Shown: positions 9,157 to 17,354 of the stretch, in pieces
How positions within the stretch are numbered: the stretch's first letter is position 1
How the letters are laid out: every line of letters begins with the position of its first letter
From: Flaviflexus massiliensis
Lineage (GTDB): Bacteria > Actinomycetota > Actinomycetes > Actinomycetales > Actinomycetaceae
Reading direction: 5' to 3'
Assembly: GCF_001375495.1 (NCBI RefSeq)
Contig: NZ_LN831058.1
Location: 454,768-518,767 of the forward strand
DNA: 64,000 bases
Position numbers and translations under genes: made by a program
The notes under the pieces: generated by a model
Databases searched by the model: none
Told to the model about the DNA's origin: nothing
The model's input: only the letters and a program-made list of their open reading frames with translations

Positions 9157-9400
9157 TTGACTCCGTCGGGTGCCATGCGGGTGGGCAGGGTTGCGGGGAC
9201 GGTGTTCATCGCGATCGGGGCATTCTGGCTGTCCTTCACCTCTCTGGCTGATCTCGCGGCCCGTTCGGGCATCGGGGCAGGTCAGGCGTGGGCGTGGCCG
9301 TTGATCGTCGACGACATCATCGTGGTCGCCACGGTCGCCGTCGTCGCCCTCGCGGGCCAGAAGGCTGCCTGGTATCCCTGGGCCCTGTTGATCGGCGGTG
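9157..9400 (+). pseudogene. DUF2637 membrane protein fragment, cut by IS C
   Basis: About 80 residues match the N-terminal part of DUF2637 proteins found on actinobacterial conjugative plasmids and integrative elements (FIAIGAFWLSFTSLADLA, then QAWAWPLIVDDIIVVATVAVV). The likely original start is the ATG at 9175, since residues before that have no family character. The frame runs into IS C at 9401. The minus strand of 9090-9176 holds a short frame ending WKLYREGIDLPR that may be another gene remnant; I cannot identify it. The fragment marks an old plasmid or integrative element. Confidence 0.6.
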
Positions 9401-9496
9401 TGTCAAGCTCCGGGTTTGGTAGAGGGGGAGTGCTGAGGGTTTGGTTGTCACTTTGATTGCATGACTTTCTATTGTCGTGCTGGAAGGATGACAACT

Positions 9497-9787
9497 ATGC
9501 CGAAAATGTATTCCGAGGAATTTAAACGTGACGCTGTCGCGCTGGTGAATTCAGGGATGACTCAACGCCAGGTCTGTACCGATCTGGGGATCTCACGGTC
9601 CTCACTGCAGAACTGGGTCAATCACGACCGTCTCCACTCCCGCGGCCTGACCGTGCCTGCCGATGCCAGTGAACGCAAGGAGAACGCGGCCGTGCTGAAA
9701 CGTATCCGTGAGCTCGAAATGGAAAACGAAGTCCTACGCAGGGCTGCCGCCTATCTCTCCCAGGCACACATCACGCCCCCAAAATGA
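9497..9787 (+). CDS. IS C transposase OrfA
   Basis: The start ATG at 9497 has GGAAGG upstream. The 96-residue product has the OrfA helix-turn-helix (YSEEFKRDAVALV, then GISRSSLQNWVNHDR) and a coiled coil ending VLRRAAAYLSQ. Its TGA overlaps the ATG of OrfB (ATGA at 9784-9787). Confidence 0.75.
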   Translation: MPKMYSEEFKRDAVALVNSGMTQRQVCTDLGISRSSLQNWVNHDRLHSRGLTVPADASERKENAAVLKRIRELEMENEVLRRAAAYLSQAHITPPK

Positions 9788-10666
9788 TCTACCCGCTCGT
9801 CCGTGAGCTTGCTGCAACGAGTGCCCCTGTTCGGGTGCCGGTCGCAGTGACGTGCCGGGTCCTTGGGGTTTTCCACCCAGGCGTACTATAAATGGAAAAA
9901 GAAGCCACTCTCAGCCCGGCAAGAAGAACAGCACCTGACCAGCATCTTAAAAGTCCTTCATAAGAAGGATCCCGAGGGTGGCTACCGAGTCCTTGCCGAT
10001 GACCTCGCCGGCCTGGGCTATAGCGTCTCTGAACGACGAGTATGGCGCCTGTGCTACGTGGCGGGGATCAGGTCAACGATCACGACCCGCAAACGCAAAC
10101 ACACTGTCCCGGGACCGCCAGCTCATGATGATCTCGTGCGCCGCCAGTTCCGCACCGATCACCCCAATCGGCTGTGGCTGGGCGATATCACCGAACATCC
10201 CACCCGCGAAGGGACACTGTATTTGTGTGCGTTCAAGGACATGTTCAGCAACGAGATCGTCGGCTACAGCATGGACTCCACTATGACAGCTGACCTGGCG
10301 GTGAATGCCCTAAAGATGTCGCTCTCCCATCGGGGACATCCCGAAGGGGTGGTGGTCCATATTGATCGGGGATCGCAATTCCGGTCAAAGAAATTCCTGA
10401 AAACACTGGACGAGCACAGGCTGTGTGGGTCGATGGGGCAAGTCGGTGCTGCTGGCGATAATGCAGCTATGGAATCGTTCTTCGCCTTGTTGCAGAAGAA
10501 TGTTCTTGACCGCAAGATCTGGACCACGCGTGAGGAGCTGCGCCTGGCGATTGTGTCCTGGATCGAAGGGATCTATCACCGCAAGCGTCGTCAGCGGGCG
10601 CTGGGCAAGCTGACACCGATCGAATTCATGACCATAATGGAACCCGTCGCCACCCTGGCGGCATGA
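9784..10666 (+). pseudogene. IS C transposase OrfB, one-base frameshift
   Basis: From the ATG at 9784 the frame reads MIYPLVRELAATSAP for about 26 residues, then must shift by one base within GGGGTTTT (9865-9872) to continue as LGFSTQAYYKWKKK. One extra base here breaks the gene. Downstream the rve core is complete: GDITEHPT, VHIDRGSQF, NAAMESFFALLQKN, RQRALGKLTPIEF. If the extra base is a sequencing error, the transposase is intact. Confidence 0.75.
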
Positions 10667-10699
10667 AACACCACCGTCAACCAACCCTTCACCAGTCCC

Positions 10700-11557
10700 G
10701 TAGTCGATTGCCGAATGTAGCCGCCTTTGGTTGTACCAGGCCACCCATTGAGAGGTTTCTGCTATCACCTGGATCAAACCTGACCAGACGTGACGGTCTA
10801 TTAGTTCGGCTTTATAAACTGAGTTCAGAGCCTCGGCCATGGCGTTATCGTATGAGTCTCCGCGTGATCCGACCGACGCGATGATCTGTGATTCTGCGAG
10901 GGTTTGGCCATAGCGAATTGACCGAAATTGAACGCCGCGATCGCTGTGGTGGACAAGGCCCGAGACGTCTTCGCCAGCCCGATACTTTGCCGCCAAAGCC
11001 ATCGTCAGAGCATCCCTGGCCAGGGACTCGCGCAGATGGTTCGTCACCTGCCAACCAACGATCTGGCGGTTGAACACATCGAGAATGAACGTCGTGTATA
11101 CCCACCCAGCCCGCGTAGGCACATAGGTGATGTCGGCCACCCACAAGCGGTTTGGAGCCGGTGCCTTGAACTCGCGTTCGACCAGGTCATCCGGTCATTG
11201 TTCAGCTCTGGCGGAGGCTGTCTTGGGGCGCTTGCGCTTGCGCCGGAGCCCGTCGATGCCTAACTGGCGCATCAACCGCTCCACCGTGCATCGGGCCACA
11301 GGACCGAACTGGTCGGCGTGCTCGCGGTTGATCGCCCGCCACATCTTGCGTACCCCGTAGCAGGAGTAGTTAGCCTCATAAACGTCCCGGATACAGGCCA
11401 TGAGCGCCTGGTCCCGACGGGCCCGGGCCGATGGCTGACGCTTCTTGTAAGCGTCATACGAGCTCACAGCAATCCGTGTAGCAGTCCCTTTCAGGGCACG
11501 CACGATTGGCTCGACTCCAAACTCGTGTTTGTTCTCATCAATGAAGGTGACGATCAC
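10700..11557 (-). pseudogene. IS B copy 2 OrfB, internal stop and truncated
   Basis: The frame is as in copy 1, with the identical in-frame TGA (11195-11197) between the HTH_21 part and the DDE part. The reading frame then runs out into IS C just after RRLHSAIDY, losing the last motif. Sharing of the stop with copy 1 means the mutation preceded duplication. Confidence 0.75.
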
Positions 11558-11884
11558 TTTGATGGGCGGTCGAGCTCCGCCGCGAAGAAAGCCGAAGCCC
11601 GGCGCAGGATCTCATTGGCCCTCTTAGCTTCGGCCAACTCGGCCCGAAGCCTGCGGTTCTCTGTCTCAAAATCGATCGATTCTGCTGGCGTGCTACGACC
11701 CGAGTGGCGTGCTACGACCCGAGGCTTTGTACTTACGCACCCACACCCGCAAGGTCTCTTTGTTGACACCAAGCTCAGCTGCCACACGACCGATCGCGCC
11801 GGTGGCGGTTGCAGGATCGGCCTGGGCATGAACAACTAGTTCAACTGCACGAGCCCTAAACTCGTCGGTGTACTTTACTGGCAA
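11554..11884 (-). pseudogene. IS B copy 2 OrfA, frameshifted by 19-base duplication
   Basis: The gene starts at the TTG at 11884 as in copy 1. A 19-base unit is present twice in tandem (11686-11704 and 11705-11723), shifting the frame in the middle of OrfA. The two halves (helix-turn-helix and coiled coil) therefore lie in different frames. Confidence 0.75.
11686..11723. repeat. 19-base tandem duplication in IS B copy 2
   Basis: The unit TGGCGTGCTACGACCCGAG occurs twice in direct tandem. Copy 1 has one unit (with one base difference), so this is a recent slippage event or an assembly error. Confidence 0.8.
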
Positions 11885-11938
11885 GAGAGAATCTCCTTCT
11901 TCCAATCTCCCTACCTCCATTATCCCCGGAGCGATACA

Positions 11939-12197
11939 GACCAATGTCTTCCGGGGCGGCAATGCCGAGCACCAGTACAACTACGGTCGCGCCACCGACA
12001 GCCTTGTTGTTGGCGACTGGAATGGGGATGGGAACGACACCCTCGGGGTGTGCCGCGGCAACACCTACCACCTGAAGAACACGACAACAGGTGGATGGGC
12101 AGACATCGTCATGACCTACGGCAAGTCCACCGACCAGGTCGTTATCGGAGACTGGGACAATAACGGCACGGATACGCTCGGGGTCTATCGTCCCTAG
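11939..12197 (+). pseudogene. 3' remnant of the surface protein: FG-GAP-like repeats
   Basis: About 85 residues remain, ending in a TAG. They contain two repeats of the pattern YGRATDSLVVGDWNGDGNDT then LGVCRGNTYHLKN, closely like the five C-terminal repeats of the metallophosphatase at 33861-39395. Asp/Asn-rich loops (GDWNGDGND) suggest calcium binding. Such tails anchor or expose secreted proteins at the actinomycete surface. This is probably the C-terminus of the gene whose start is at 3782. A terminator hairpin follows at 12249-12287. Confidence 0.7.
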
Positions 12198-12248
12198 TCC
12201 CCTACCCAGCAGCTAGTCCCCTACACGAGAACCTAAACGAAAGAATGA

Positions 12249-12287
12249 GATGTGCGGATGCTCGCAGGAGAAGCATCCGCACATCTT
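12249..12287 (+). terminator. Strong hairpin terminator after the surface-protein tail
   Basis: A perfect 15-base-pair stem (AGATGTGCGGATGCT with its complement), 9-base loop, followed by TCTTTG. It fits a rho-independent terminator for the split surface-protein gene. Confidence 0.75.
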
Positions 12288-12352
12288 CTTTGTAAACCCA
12301 CCATCACTTCTGCAAGACTCCGACTCGGATCCACACGCGGATCAAGCTCTCA

Positions 12353-12628
12353 TTACCTGAGGTAACCCCTGATCATCAGGAACGTGACGCACGCGAAGAT
12401 CGTTGTCACGACGTTGACAAGGAAGAAGGATTTGCCTGCCTTTTTCATGTCCTGCAACTGCTTCTTTCGCTGCAGATTATTCGCTTCAACAGTACGTTTC
12501 ACGTCAGTTCGCGTGAGCTTGCCGGCGCGGGACTCTGATTCGAATAACCCGTCTGGTTGCCCTGGTATCGCTGTTCGGGCTGAGCCGGTTGATTGGTTGT
12601 ACTGAACTGAGCCTTGACACTGAGACGG
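12353..12628 (-). pseudogene. Remnant of a small membrane protein
   Basis: On the minus strand a frame ending at TAA 12353-12355 reads LTRTDVKRTVEANN, then a basic stretch and a single membrane helix (FFLVNVVTTIFACVTFLM). Upstream, a different frame shows a Gln/Pro-rich stretch (NQPAQPEQRYQGNQ) of the kind that often precedes such helices, so at least one frameshift is likely. There is no acceptable start in the membrane-helix frame except an internal ATG. I do not recognise the family; it seems decayed. Confidence 0.4.
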
Positions 12629-12964
12629 TCAGTAGGCGACCAGCCTCCTCGTCCCAACAATCGGGGGCAGCACCATGTAGACGAGGCGGAGCAAACCACC
12701 CGACAGGCCCGACAAAGCCGTCAACCAATACAGCTGCAATGTTGAAAGGTCGAAACCGATCGAGTTCAACGGTGGCGCAATGGCCGACACAAGCAACCAG
12801 ACCGCGAACCCGATGATCATCGAATACGTGGTGATCCACAGCGTCAGCCACGCCTGCTTGGAACTCCAATACTCAGGATTTTCCTTTAAATTCGACGGAT
12901 TGGGAGTAGCGAAATGACGACGCGACTCGGAACTCGGAATGCGATCGATCGGGCTCTTGGATTA
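12629..12964 (-). pseudogene. narK-type nitrate/nitrite transporter fragment
   Basis: The minus-strand frame reads NPEYWSSKQAWLTLWITTYS, then FAVWLLVSAIAPPLNSIGF and LSGLSGGLLRLVYMVLPPI, which match the N-terminal first two membrane segments of NarK-type MFS transporters. It stops after GTRRLVAY, where intact NarK continues for more than 350 residues. No ATG, GTG or TTG start precedes the conserved part; the frame begins after a TAA near 12965. Only the first fifth of the gene remains. It follows the TetR gene at a distance of a few bases on the same strand. Confidence 0.6.
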
Positions 12965-12977
12965 CCGACCCCTTGGC

Positions 12978-13586
12978 CTACCTGTTGCCCGGGTATCCGA
13001 TCGCCTCGAGGTACCACGCGGGGGCAAGCTCAAAGAATGCCTGCACAGCACCTTCAATACCGACCTGCCCCTCCTGCTCGATCCAAGCGCGGATAACACC
13101 GACCTCACCATGAGCAAAGTGGGCGGACAGCATCCGAATGCGCTCATCCTCCGGCAGGCGCCTCACCGCCTCCGGGAAGTTAATCTCGTTCCCACGAAGC
13201 CGAATGAAGTCTTCGATCCCCTCCTGAACGAAGCGGAGCAACTCCCCGGCAAGCACTGACGGGTTTTGACTGAATGACTGGCGATAAATATCGGCGGACT
13301 CCCACACGTCCGCCATGACCAGCGACAGCTGGGTGACATAGAGGGAGTAACTATCAACTCCCGGGACGGACATGATCCGCGCATAATCTTCGCGGCGCTT
13401 CTCGTGGATTTTGCGCTGCTCACCGACAATCACTTCGGCGGGTGAGTTCGCGATCCGATAGAAGGTTGCTCGCGAGATTCCCGCCTCTTCGCACACCTTG
13501 TTGACACGAATAGTCTCAACTGGCTGTTCCGCAGCTATCCTCATCAAAGTCGCGACTAAAGAATCGTACGCAGTCGGTTGGGCCAT
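12978..13586 (-). CDS. TetR-family transcriptional regulator
   Basis: The product has 202 residues with an N-terminal TetR helix-turn-helix (TIRVNKVCEEAGISRATFYR) at residues 24-43 and a helical C-terminal ligand domain. Such proteins usually repress neighbouring transport or detoxification genes and release DNA on ligand binding. The neighbour downstream on the same strand is only a narK remnant, and the lipoprotein gene at 13770 is divergent, so the target is uncertain. The gene looks intact. Confidence 0.75.
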   Translation of the reverse strand: MAQPTAYDSLVATLMRIAAEQPVETIRVNKVCEEAGISRATFYRIANSPAEVIVGEQRKIHEKRREDYARIMSVPGVDSYSLYVTQLSLVMADVWESADIYRQSFSQNPSVLAGELLRFVQEGIEDFIRLRGNEINFPEAVRRLPEDERIRMLSAHFAHGEVGVIRAWIEQEGQVGIEGAVQAFFELAPAWYLEAIGYPGNR

Positions 13587-13769
13587 TCCCCCATCCTATC
13601 CGCACGAACACACCAAGACGGACCACCACCCCAACCATTGATCCAAGCCTTCCCGCACCCCGAGTCCCAACCCAACGGGTACAGCAATCCAGACCAGCGA
13701 TTGAAACACGGACGAGTGACAACAAGACTGTGACCCACGGCAAGACGAGGGAAGTTTGGAAGGATAATC

Positions 13770-14360
13770 ATGACGATGAAGACGTGGACGGCCACAGCCT
13801 CAGCCTTGGTACTGAGCCTGCTTTCACTGACAGCCTGCGGTTCGGACAAGGAGACTGGCGGTGCCGGCCCGAGCAACACCGACCAGACTGCACCCAAGTC
13901 AGAAGGCGAGGGTGACGGTGGCAGTAGCGGTGGCGACGACAGCAATGGTGACGGTGAAACCGATGGGGAAACGATCCCACTTGAAGAAGGTGGCGATCCC
14001 ACCGGAGCTTTTACGACGGACGAGCCGTACGAAGTGCACATCACCGCATACCCGGCCCCTACACAACCACCGAGGGGCTACGACGGGGAGCGGTGGCTCG
14101 AGGACACAACAACCTTCGATGACAAGAATGGTCAGTTTAGGGACTTCAGTGAGGAGGAAATGGATGACGTTGACGAGGTCGTGGAGCTCATCATGACCAA
14201 CAGTAATGACCCCGGACCCGCATGCACCGGAGTCGAAACCTTTACGATCATCATTTCCCAAGACGACAACCTATACCACGAGGAGACAGTGGGATCCTGC
14301 CAGGATGGCGGTCAGTTCGAGATGGTCTCGGGTCTCTACGTGATGTTCGGCTCCCACTAA
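13770..14360 (+). CDS. Lipoprotein with acidic Gly/Ser-rich linker
   Basis: The 196-residue protein begins with a lipoprotein signal ending LSLTAC (lipobox Cys at residue 22), so it is lipid-anchored outside the cell. Residues 25-75 are a flexible linker rich in Gly, Asp, Ser and Glu. The rest is an acidic domain with two Cys (ACTGVE and GSCQDG) that may form a disulfide. The family is not recognised. The ATG two codons later (13776) is an alternative start. It is divergent from the TetR gene. Confidence 0.7.
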   Translation: MTMKTWTATASALVLSLLSLTACGSDKETGGAGPSNTDQTAPKSEGEGDGGSSGGDDSNGDGETDGETIPLEEGGDPTGAFTTDEPYEVHITAYPAPTQPPRGYDGERWLEDTTTFDDKNGQFRDFSEEEMDDVDEVVELIMTNSNDPGPACTGVETFTIIISQDDNLYHEETVGSCQDGGQFEMVSGLYVMFGSH

Positions 14361-14805
14361 TCCGCTCAACCAATCTCGAAACGCATTCCAAAATCGTCAC
14401 TCAGCGCGAGATTCAACGCGCCACCACGAACAGCCTTGAGCTCCCTGGAAAGAGTCGCTGACTCGGCGTGTCGTTTCGGTACCCCCTGACGGCCCGCCCT
14501 CGACCATCGATCACCCACGCTCCTGACCTAGGAGAGAATGCCTAAAGACTGGCGCCAAGCCCTTTGCATCGAGGCTATTACCCTCGTTTTCTAGTGCTTT
14601 GCGGCACTTTTCTAGGGAACATGTTGCCATTCGCACACGCCGAATCTACTCCATGGTAGGTTTGTAAAAACGGCTTGATTAAGCCATTAACTCCGCTTCT
14701 TCGGACAATTTTTTGTGAGAGATAGGCCACGTTACCGCCCAGTAGGTTACGATTAGGTAGGTTTACCTGGCCGATCTGGTTAAACTCCTAATTCATAACC
14801 GTCCG
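14361..14805. other. Intergenic region upstream of the fatty acid operon
   Basis: The 445 bases contain no convincing gene. The last part is AT-rich for this genome (14630-14760), with short repeats of TAGG around 14740-14770, as expected for the promoter of the operon starting with birA. I cannot define the -10 and -35 boxes or a terminator. Confidence 0.4.
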
Positions 14806-15570
14806 GTGGTCGAAAATCGATCACTTTTGCCGAGGAGTTGGATGCTGAGGACCGTGGAGTCGATCGACTCGACCAATGCTGAACTGGCCCGCCAGTGGCG
14901 GGCAAGTGACGCTCGAGACGGCGATGCCCTGCGCGCACTGCACCAGACCGCTGGTCGTGGGCGCCTTGGTCGTTCCTTCGTGGAGGAACCCTCCCAGGCT
15001 CTGCTCCTTTCGGTACTCCGCGTTCTTCCCCTCGCCGATCTTGAGGATCGTGCCGGCTGGCTCACGCTTGGGACCGGACTTGCCATGGTTGCGGCACTGC
15101 GCCCCGTGGCTGGGGATCGTCTTGCTCTCAAGTGGCCCAACGATGTCCTGCTTGATGAGCGAAAGCTTGGTGGTGTCCTGGGCGAGTTGCTCGACCCTGA
15201 AGAAGACAAGATTCCCGTGATTTTGGGATGCGGGATCAACACGGCGGCAACGGTTGAGCCCTCCCCCGGCGCGATCTCCCTGGCGATGGCGGGCCTCGAA
15301 TCGGATCCCGCCACTGTTTCGGCCCTCATTGACCGTTACATGACAGAACTTCACGTGCGAGTTGAGCACGTGGTGACGAACAGAATTGGGAAGCTCCACG
15401 AGGAGCTCACCTCCGTGTGTATCACCCCGGGGCGTCAGGTGCTGGTCACGACAGTGACCGGTGAACAGACCCGGGGTCGTGCCGTGGAGATCGACATGCA
15501 GGGGGCTCTCCTGGTCGATACCGATAACGGACTCGTTCGAGTCACTGGCTCCGACGCTGACCTGATCTAA
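14806..15570 (+). CDS. birA: Biotin--[acetyl-CoA-carboxylase] ligase without DNA-binding domain
   Basis: The 254-residue enzyme activates biotin with ATP and attaches it to the carrier Lys of the carboxylase encoded next. Visible motifs are SIDSTNAELARQW, the biotinyl-AMP loop GRGRLGRSF, LKWPNDVLL and LGGVLGELL, with a small C-terminal beta domain. It begins at the catalytic domain: there is no N-terminal helix-turn-helix, so it is a monofunctional class I ligase and not a repressor. The GTG at 14806 is the likely start. It lies 11 bases before the carboxylase gene, so ligase and substrate are made together. Confidence 0.85.
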   Translation: MVENRSLLPRSWMLRTVESIDSTNAELARQWRASDARDGDALRALHQTAGRGRLGRSFVEEPSQALLLSVLRVLPLADLEDRAGWLTLGTGLAMVAALRPVAGDRLALKWPNDVLLDERKLGGVLGELLDPEEDKIPVILGCGINTAATVEPSPGAISLAMAGLESDPATVSALIDRYMTELHVRVEHVVTNRIGKLHEELTSVCITPGRQVLVTTVTGEQTRGRAVEIDMQGALLVDTDNGLVRVTGSDADLI

Positions 15571-15581
15571 GAAGGAAATCA

Positions 15582-17354
15582 ATGCTCACGACAATACTTG
15601 TCGCTAATCGTGGTGAAATCGCGGCGCGCATTATTCGCACAGTCCATGACATGGGTTTGCGAGCAATCGCGGTGTACGCGGACCAGGATATCGACTCCCC
15701 GGCGGTGGCCCTGGCCGATGAAGCGTACGCTCTGGGTGGCAGCACCATTCACGACACGTACCTGAACGGTGACCGGATCATCGAGATCGCGAAGCAGTCG
15801 GGTGCTGACGCTATTCACCCCGGTTACGGCTTCCTGTCCGAGGTTCCGGCGTTCGCGGAAGCTGTCGAGCATGCCGGGATCGCCTGGATTGGTCCCAAGG
15901 GTTCGACGATCCTTCAGCTCGGTGACAAGATCGGTGCCCGCCGCACCGCTCTCGAGGCCGGGGTTTCGCCCGTCCCGGGCACAAACGATCCCGTGAGCTC
16001 CGTATCCGAAGTGCGTGACTTTGCTGAAAAGTATGGGTTCCCCGTTGTGGCGAAGCGAAGTGATGGTGGTGGCGGCCGCGGCATCGTCGTTCTTCGCTCC
16101 GCTGCTGACATTGACGAGTTTGAAGCCCGCCACGGCGGCAAGGGTGGCGACCTGGGCGCCTACTTCCTGGAGAAGTTCATCGAGTCCGCGCGCCACGTTG
16201 AGACCCAGTGCATGGCTGACGCGCACGGCAACTTCGCCGTTGTGTCCACCCGTGACTGTTCGGTGCAGCGCCGCAACCAGAAGCTCATTGAGGAAGCTCC
16301 CTCCCCGTTTATGCCCCACGGCGCCGAGGAGACCATGGTGGAATGGTCGAAGGCACTGTTCACCCACACGGACTACGTGGGTCTGGGTACCTGCGAGTTC
16401 CTTCTCGACTCCGATGGTTCCGTCTACTTCCTCGAAGTGAACCCGAGGCTCCAGGTTGAGCACACCGTGTCCGAGGAAGTGACCGGCATGGATCTCGTTG
16501 CAGAGCAGCTGCGGATCGCATCCGGCCTCGAACTGTCCGAGGTACCCGAGATTCGCGGACACTCGATCGAGCTCCGCATCACCTCCGAGGATCCGGGTGC
16601 TGACCTGGTTCCGACCGCGGGAACGATCACGGGACTGGAGTGGCCGGCCGGCCACGGTATCCGTATCGAAACCGGTGTGCGCGTGGGCGATTACGTGTCC
16701 CCCGACTTTGACTCGATGATCGCGAAGCTCATCGTGACCGGCCCGGACCGCGACACGGCGATTGCCCGTTCCGTGCGTGCGCTCAAGGAGCTCCGCATCG
16801 AAGGCATTGCTACCCCGAAGGACATGCTGGCCGATGTTCTCCAGCACGATGACTTCGCCCCGGACTTCCGGGTGGGGACACGGTGGATGGAAACCGCTTA
16901 CCTGCCGAACGTGGATCTGCCCGCACCGTTCACCGGTGGGAGCCCGGAGGCTTCCAGCGAGCGTCGTTCCTTTGTGGCGGAGATTGATGGCAGGCGCCAC
17001 CGGGTGACCCTGCCGGCAGAGTTCTTTGCCGCGACTTCCAGTGTTGATACTGGCCTGGTCCGCCCCCAGCAGCCCCGCCGCACGAGCGGCCGCCAGGTCG
17101 TTGCTCAGTCCGGTGAGGCCGCGATCATGGCCGATGGTGTCATGTCGGCACCGATCCAGTCGATCGTTGTAAGGATCGCGGTTGAAGTTGGTCAGGCGGT
17201 CGTCAAGGGTGACGTTCTGCTTGTTCTGGAGTCGATGAAGATGGAGAAGTACGTGCACGCTCCTTCCTCCGGCACCATCTCAGAGATTTACGTGGCGCAG
17301 GCACAGAACATTCCCGCGCACACGCCGCTACTGAAATTGGAGGAGGAGAAGTGA
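15582..17354 (+). CDS. Acyl-CoA carboxylase alpha subunit (biotin carboxylase plus carrier)
   Basis: The 590-residue protein has the three biotin carboxylase segments (ILVANRGEIAARIIR at the N-terminus; ATP-grasp with KRSDGGGGRGIVV; FLEVNPRLQVEHTVSEEV) and a C-terminal biotinyl domain with ESMKMEKY, where Lys is biotinylated near residue 550. It carboxylates its own biotin with bicarbonate and ATP and passes CO2 to the beta subunit to make malonyl-CoA or related extenders for FAS I. GAAGGAA precedes the ATG. The carrier motif has ESMKM instead of the more common EAMKM. Its stop overlaps the next start (GTGA). Confidence 0.9.
   Translation: MLTTILVANRGEIAARIIRTVHDMGLRAIAVYADQDIDSPAVALADEAYALGGSTIHDTYLNGDRIIEIAKQSGADAIHPGYGFLSEVPAFAEAVEHAGIAWIGPKGSTILQLGDKIGARRTALEAGVSPVPGTNDPVSSVSEVRDFAEKYGFPVVAKRSDGGGGRGIVVLRSAADIDEFEARHGGKGGDLGAYFLEKFIESARHVETQCMADAHGNFAVVSTRDCSVQRRNQKLIEEAPSPFMPHGAEETMVEWSKALFTHTDYVGLGTCEFLLDSDGSVYFLEVNPRLQVEHTVSEEVTGMDLVAEQLRIASGLELSEVPEIRGHSIELRITSEDPGADLVPTAGTITGLEWPAGHGIRIETGVRVGDYVSPDFDSMIAKLIVTGPDRDTAIARSVRALKELRIEGIATPKDMLADVLQHDDFAPDFRVGTRWMETAYLPNVDLPAPFTGGSPEASSERRSFVAEIDGRRHRVTLPAEFFAATSSVDTGLVRPQQPRRTSGRQVVAQSGEAAIMADGVMSAPIQSIVVRIAVEVGQAVVKGDVLLVLESMKMEKYVHAPSSGTISEIYVAQAQNIPAHTPLLKLEEEK

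Larger units (their letters stand above)
9401..10699 (+). mobile_element. IS C, IS3-family insertion sequence, rearranged right end
   Basis: The left end repeats the first 25 bases of IS A (TGTCAAGCTCCGGG and on) and then differs. OrfA and OrfB are of IS3 type but not close to IS A. The right end joins IS B copy 2 at 10699/10700 with no inverted copy of TGTCAAG, so the true right end is lost or rearranged. OrfB has a one-base frameshift, so the element looks inactive. Confidence 0.7.
10700..11938 (-). mobile_element. IS B copy 2, truncated
   Basis: This is the same element as 5593-6812 with only a few base differences and one added 19-base duplication (1239 against 1220 bases). It is cut at its 3' end by IS C, close to where IS A cuts copy 1. 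Its 5' end (11938) joins the tail of the split surface-protein gene. Both transposase frames are broken. Confidence 0.8.

Noticed and set aside
10385-11146. Long minus-strand frame joining IS B OrfB with extra residues
   Set aside because: After RRLHSAIDY it reads antisense through IS C; the extra residues are a chance continuation.
12384-12869. Frames on both strands overlapping the narK and small membrane remnants
   Set aside because: The minus-strand frames with NarK and membrane-helix character explain the region better; the others are shadows.
15579-17258. Long antisense frame (559 residues) opposite the carboxylase alpha gene
   Set aside because: It mirrors the real gene; in high-GC DNA the complementary frame often lacks stops. 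No domain or ribosome binding site.
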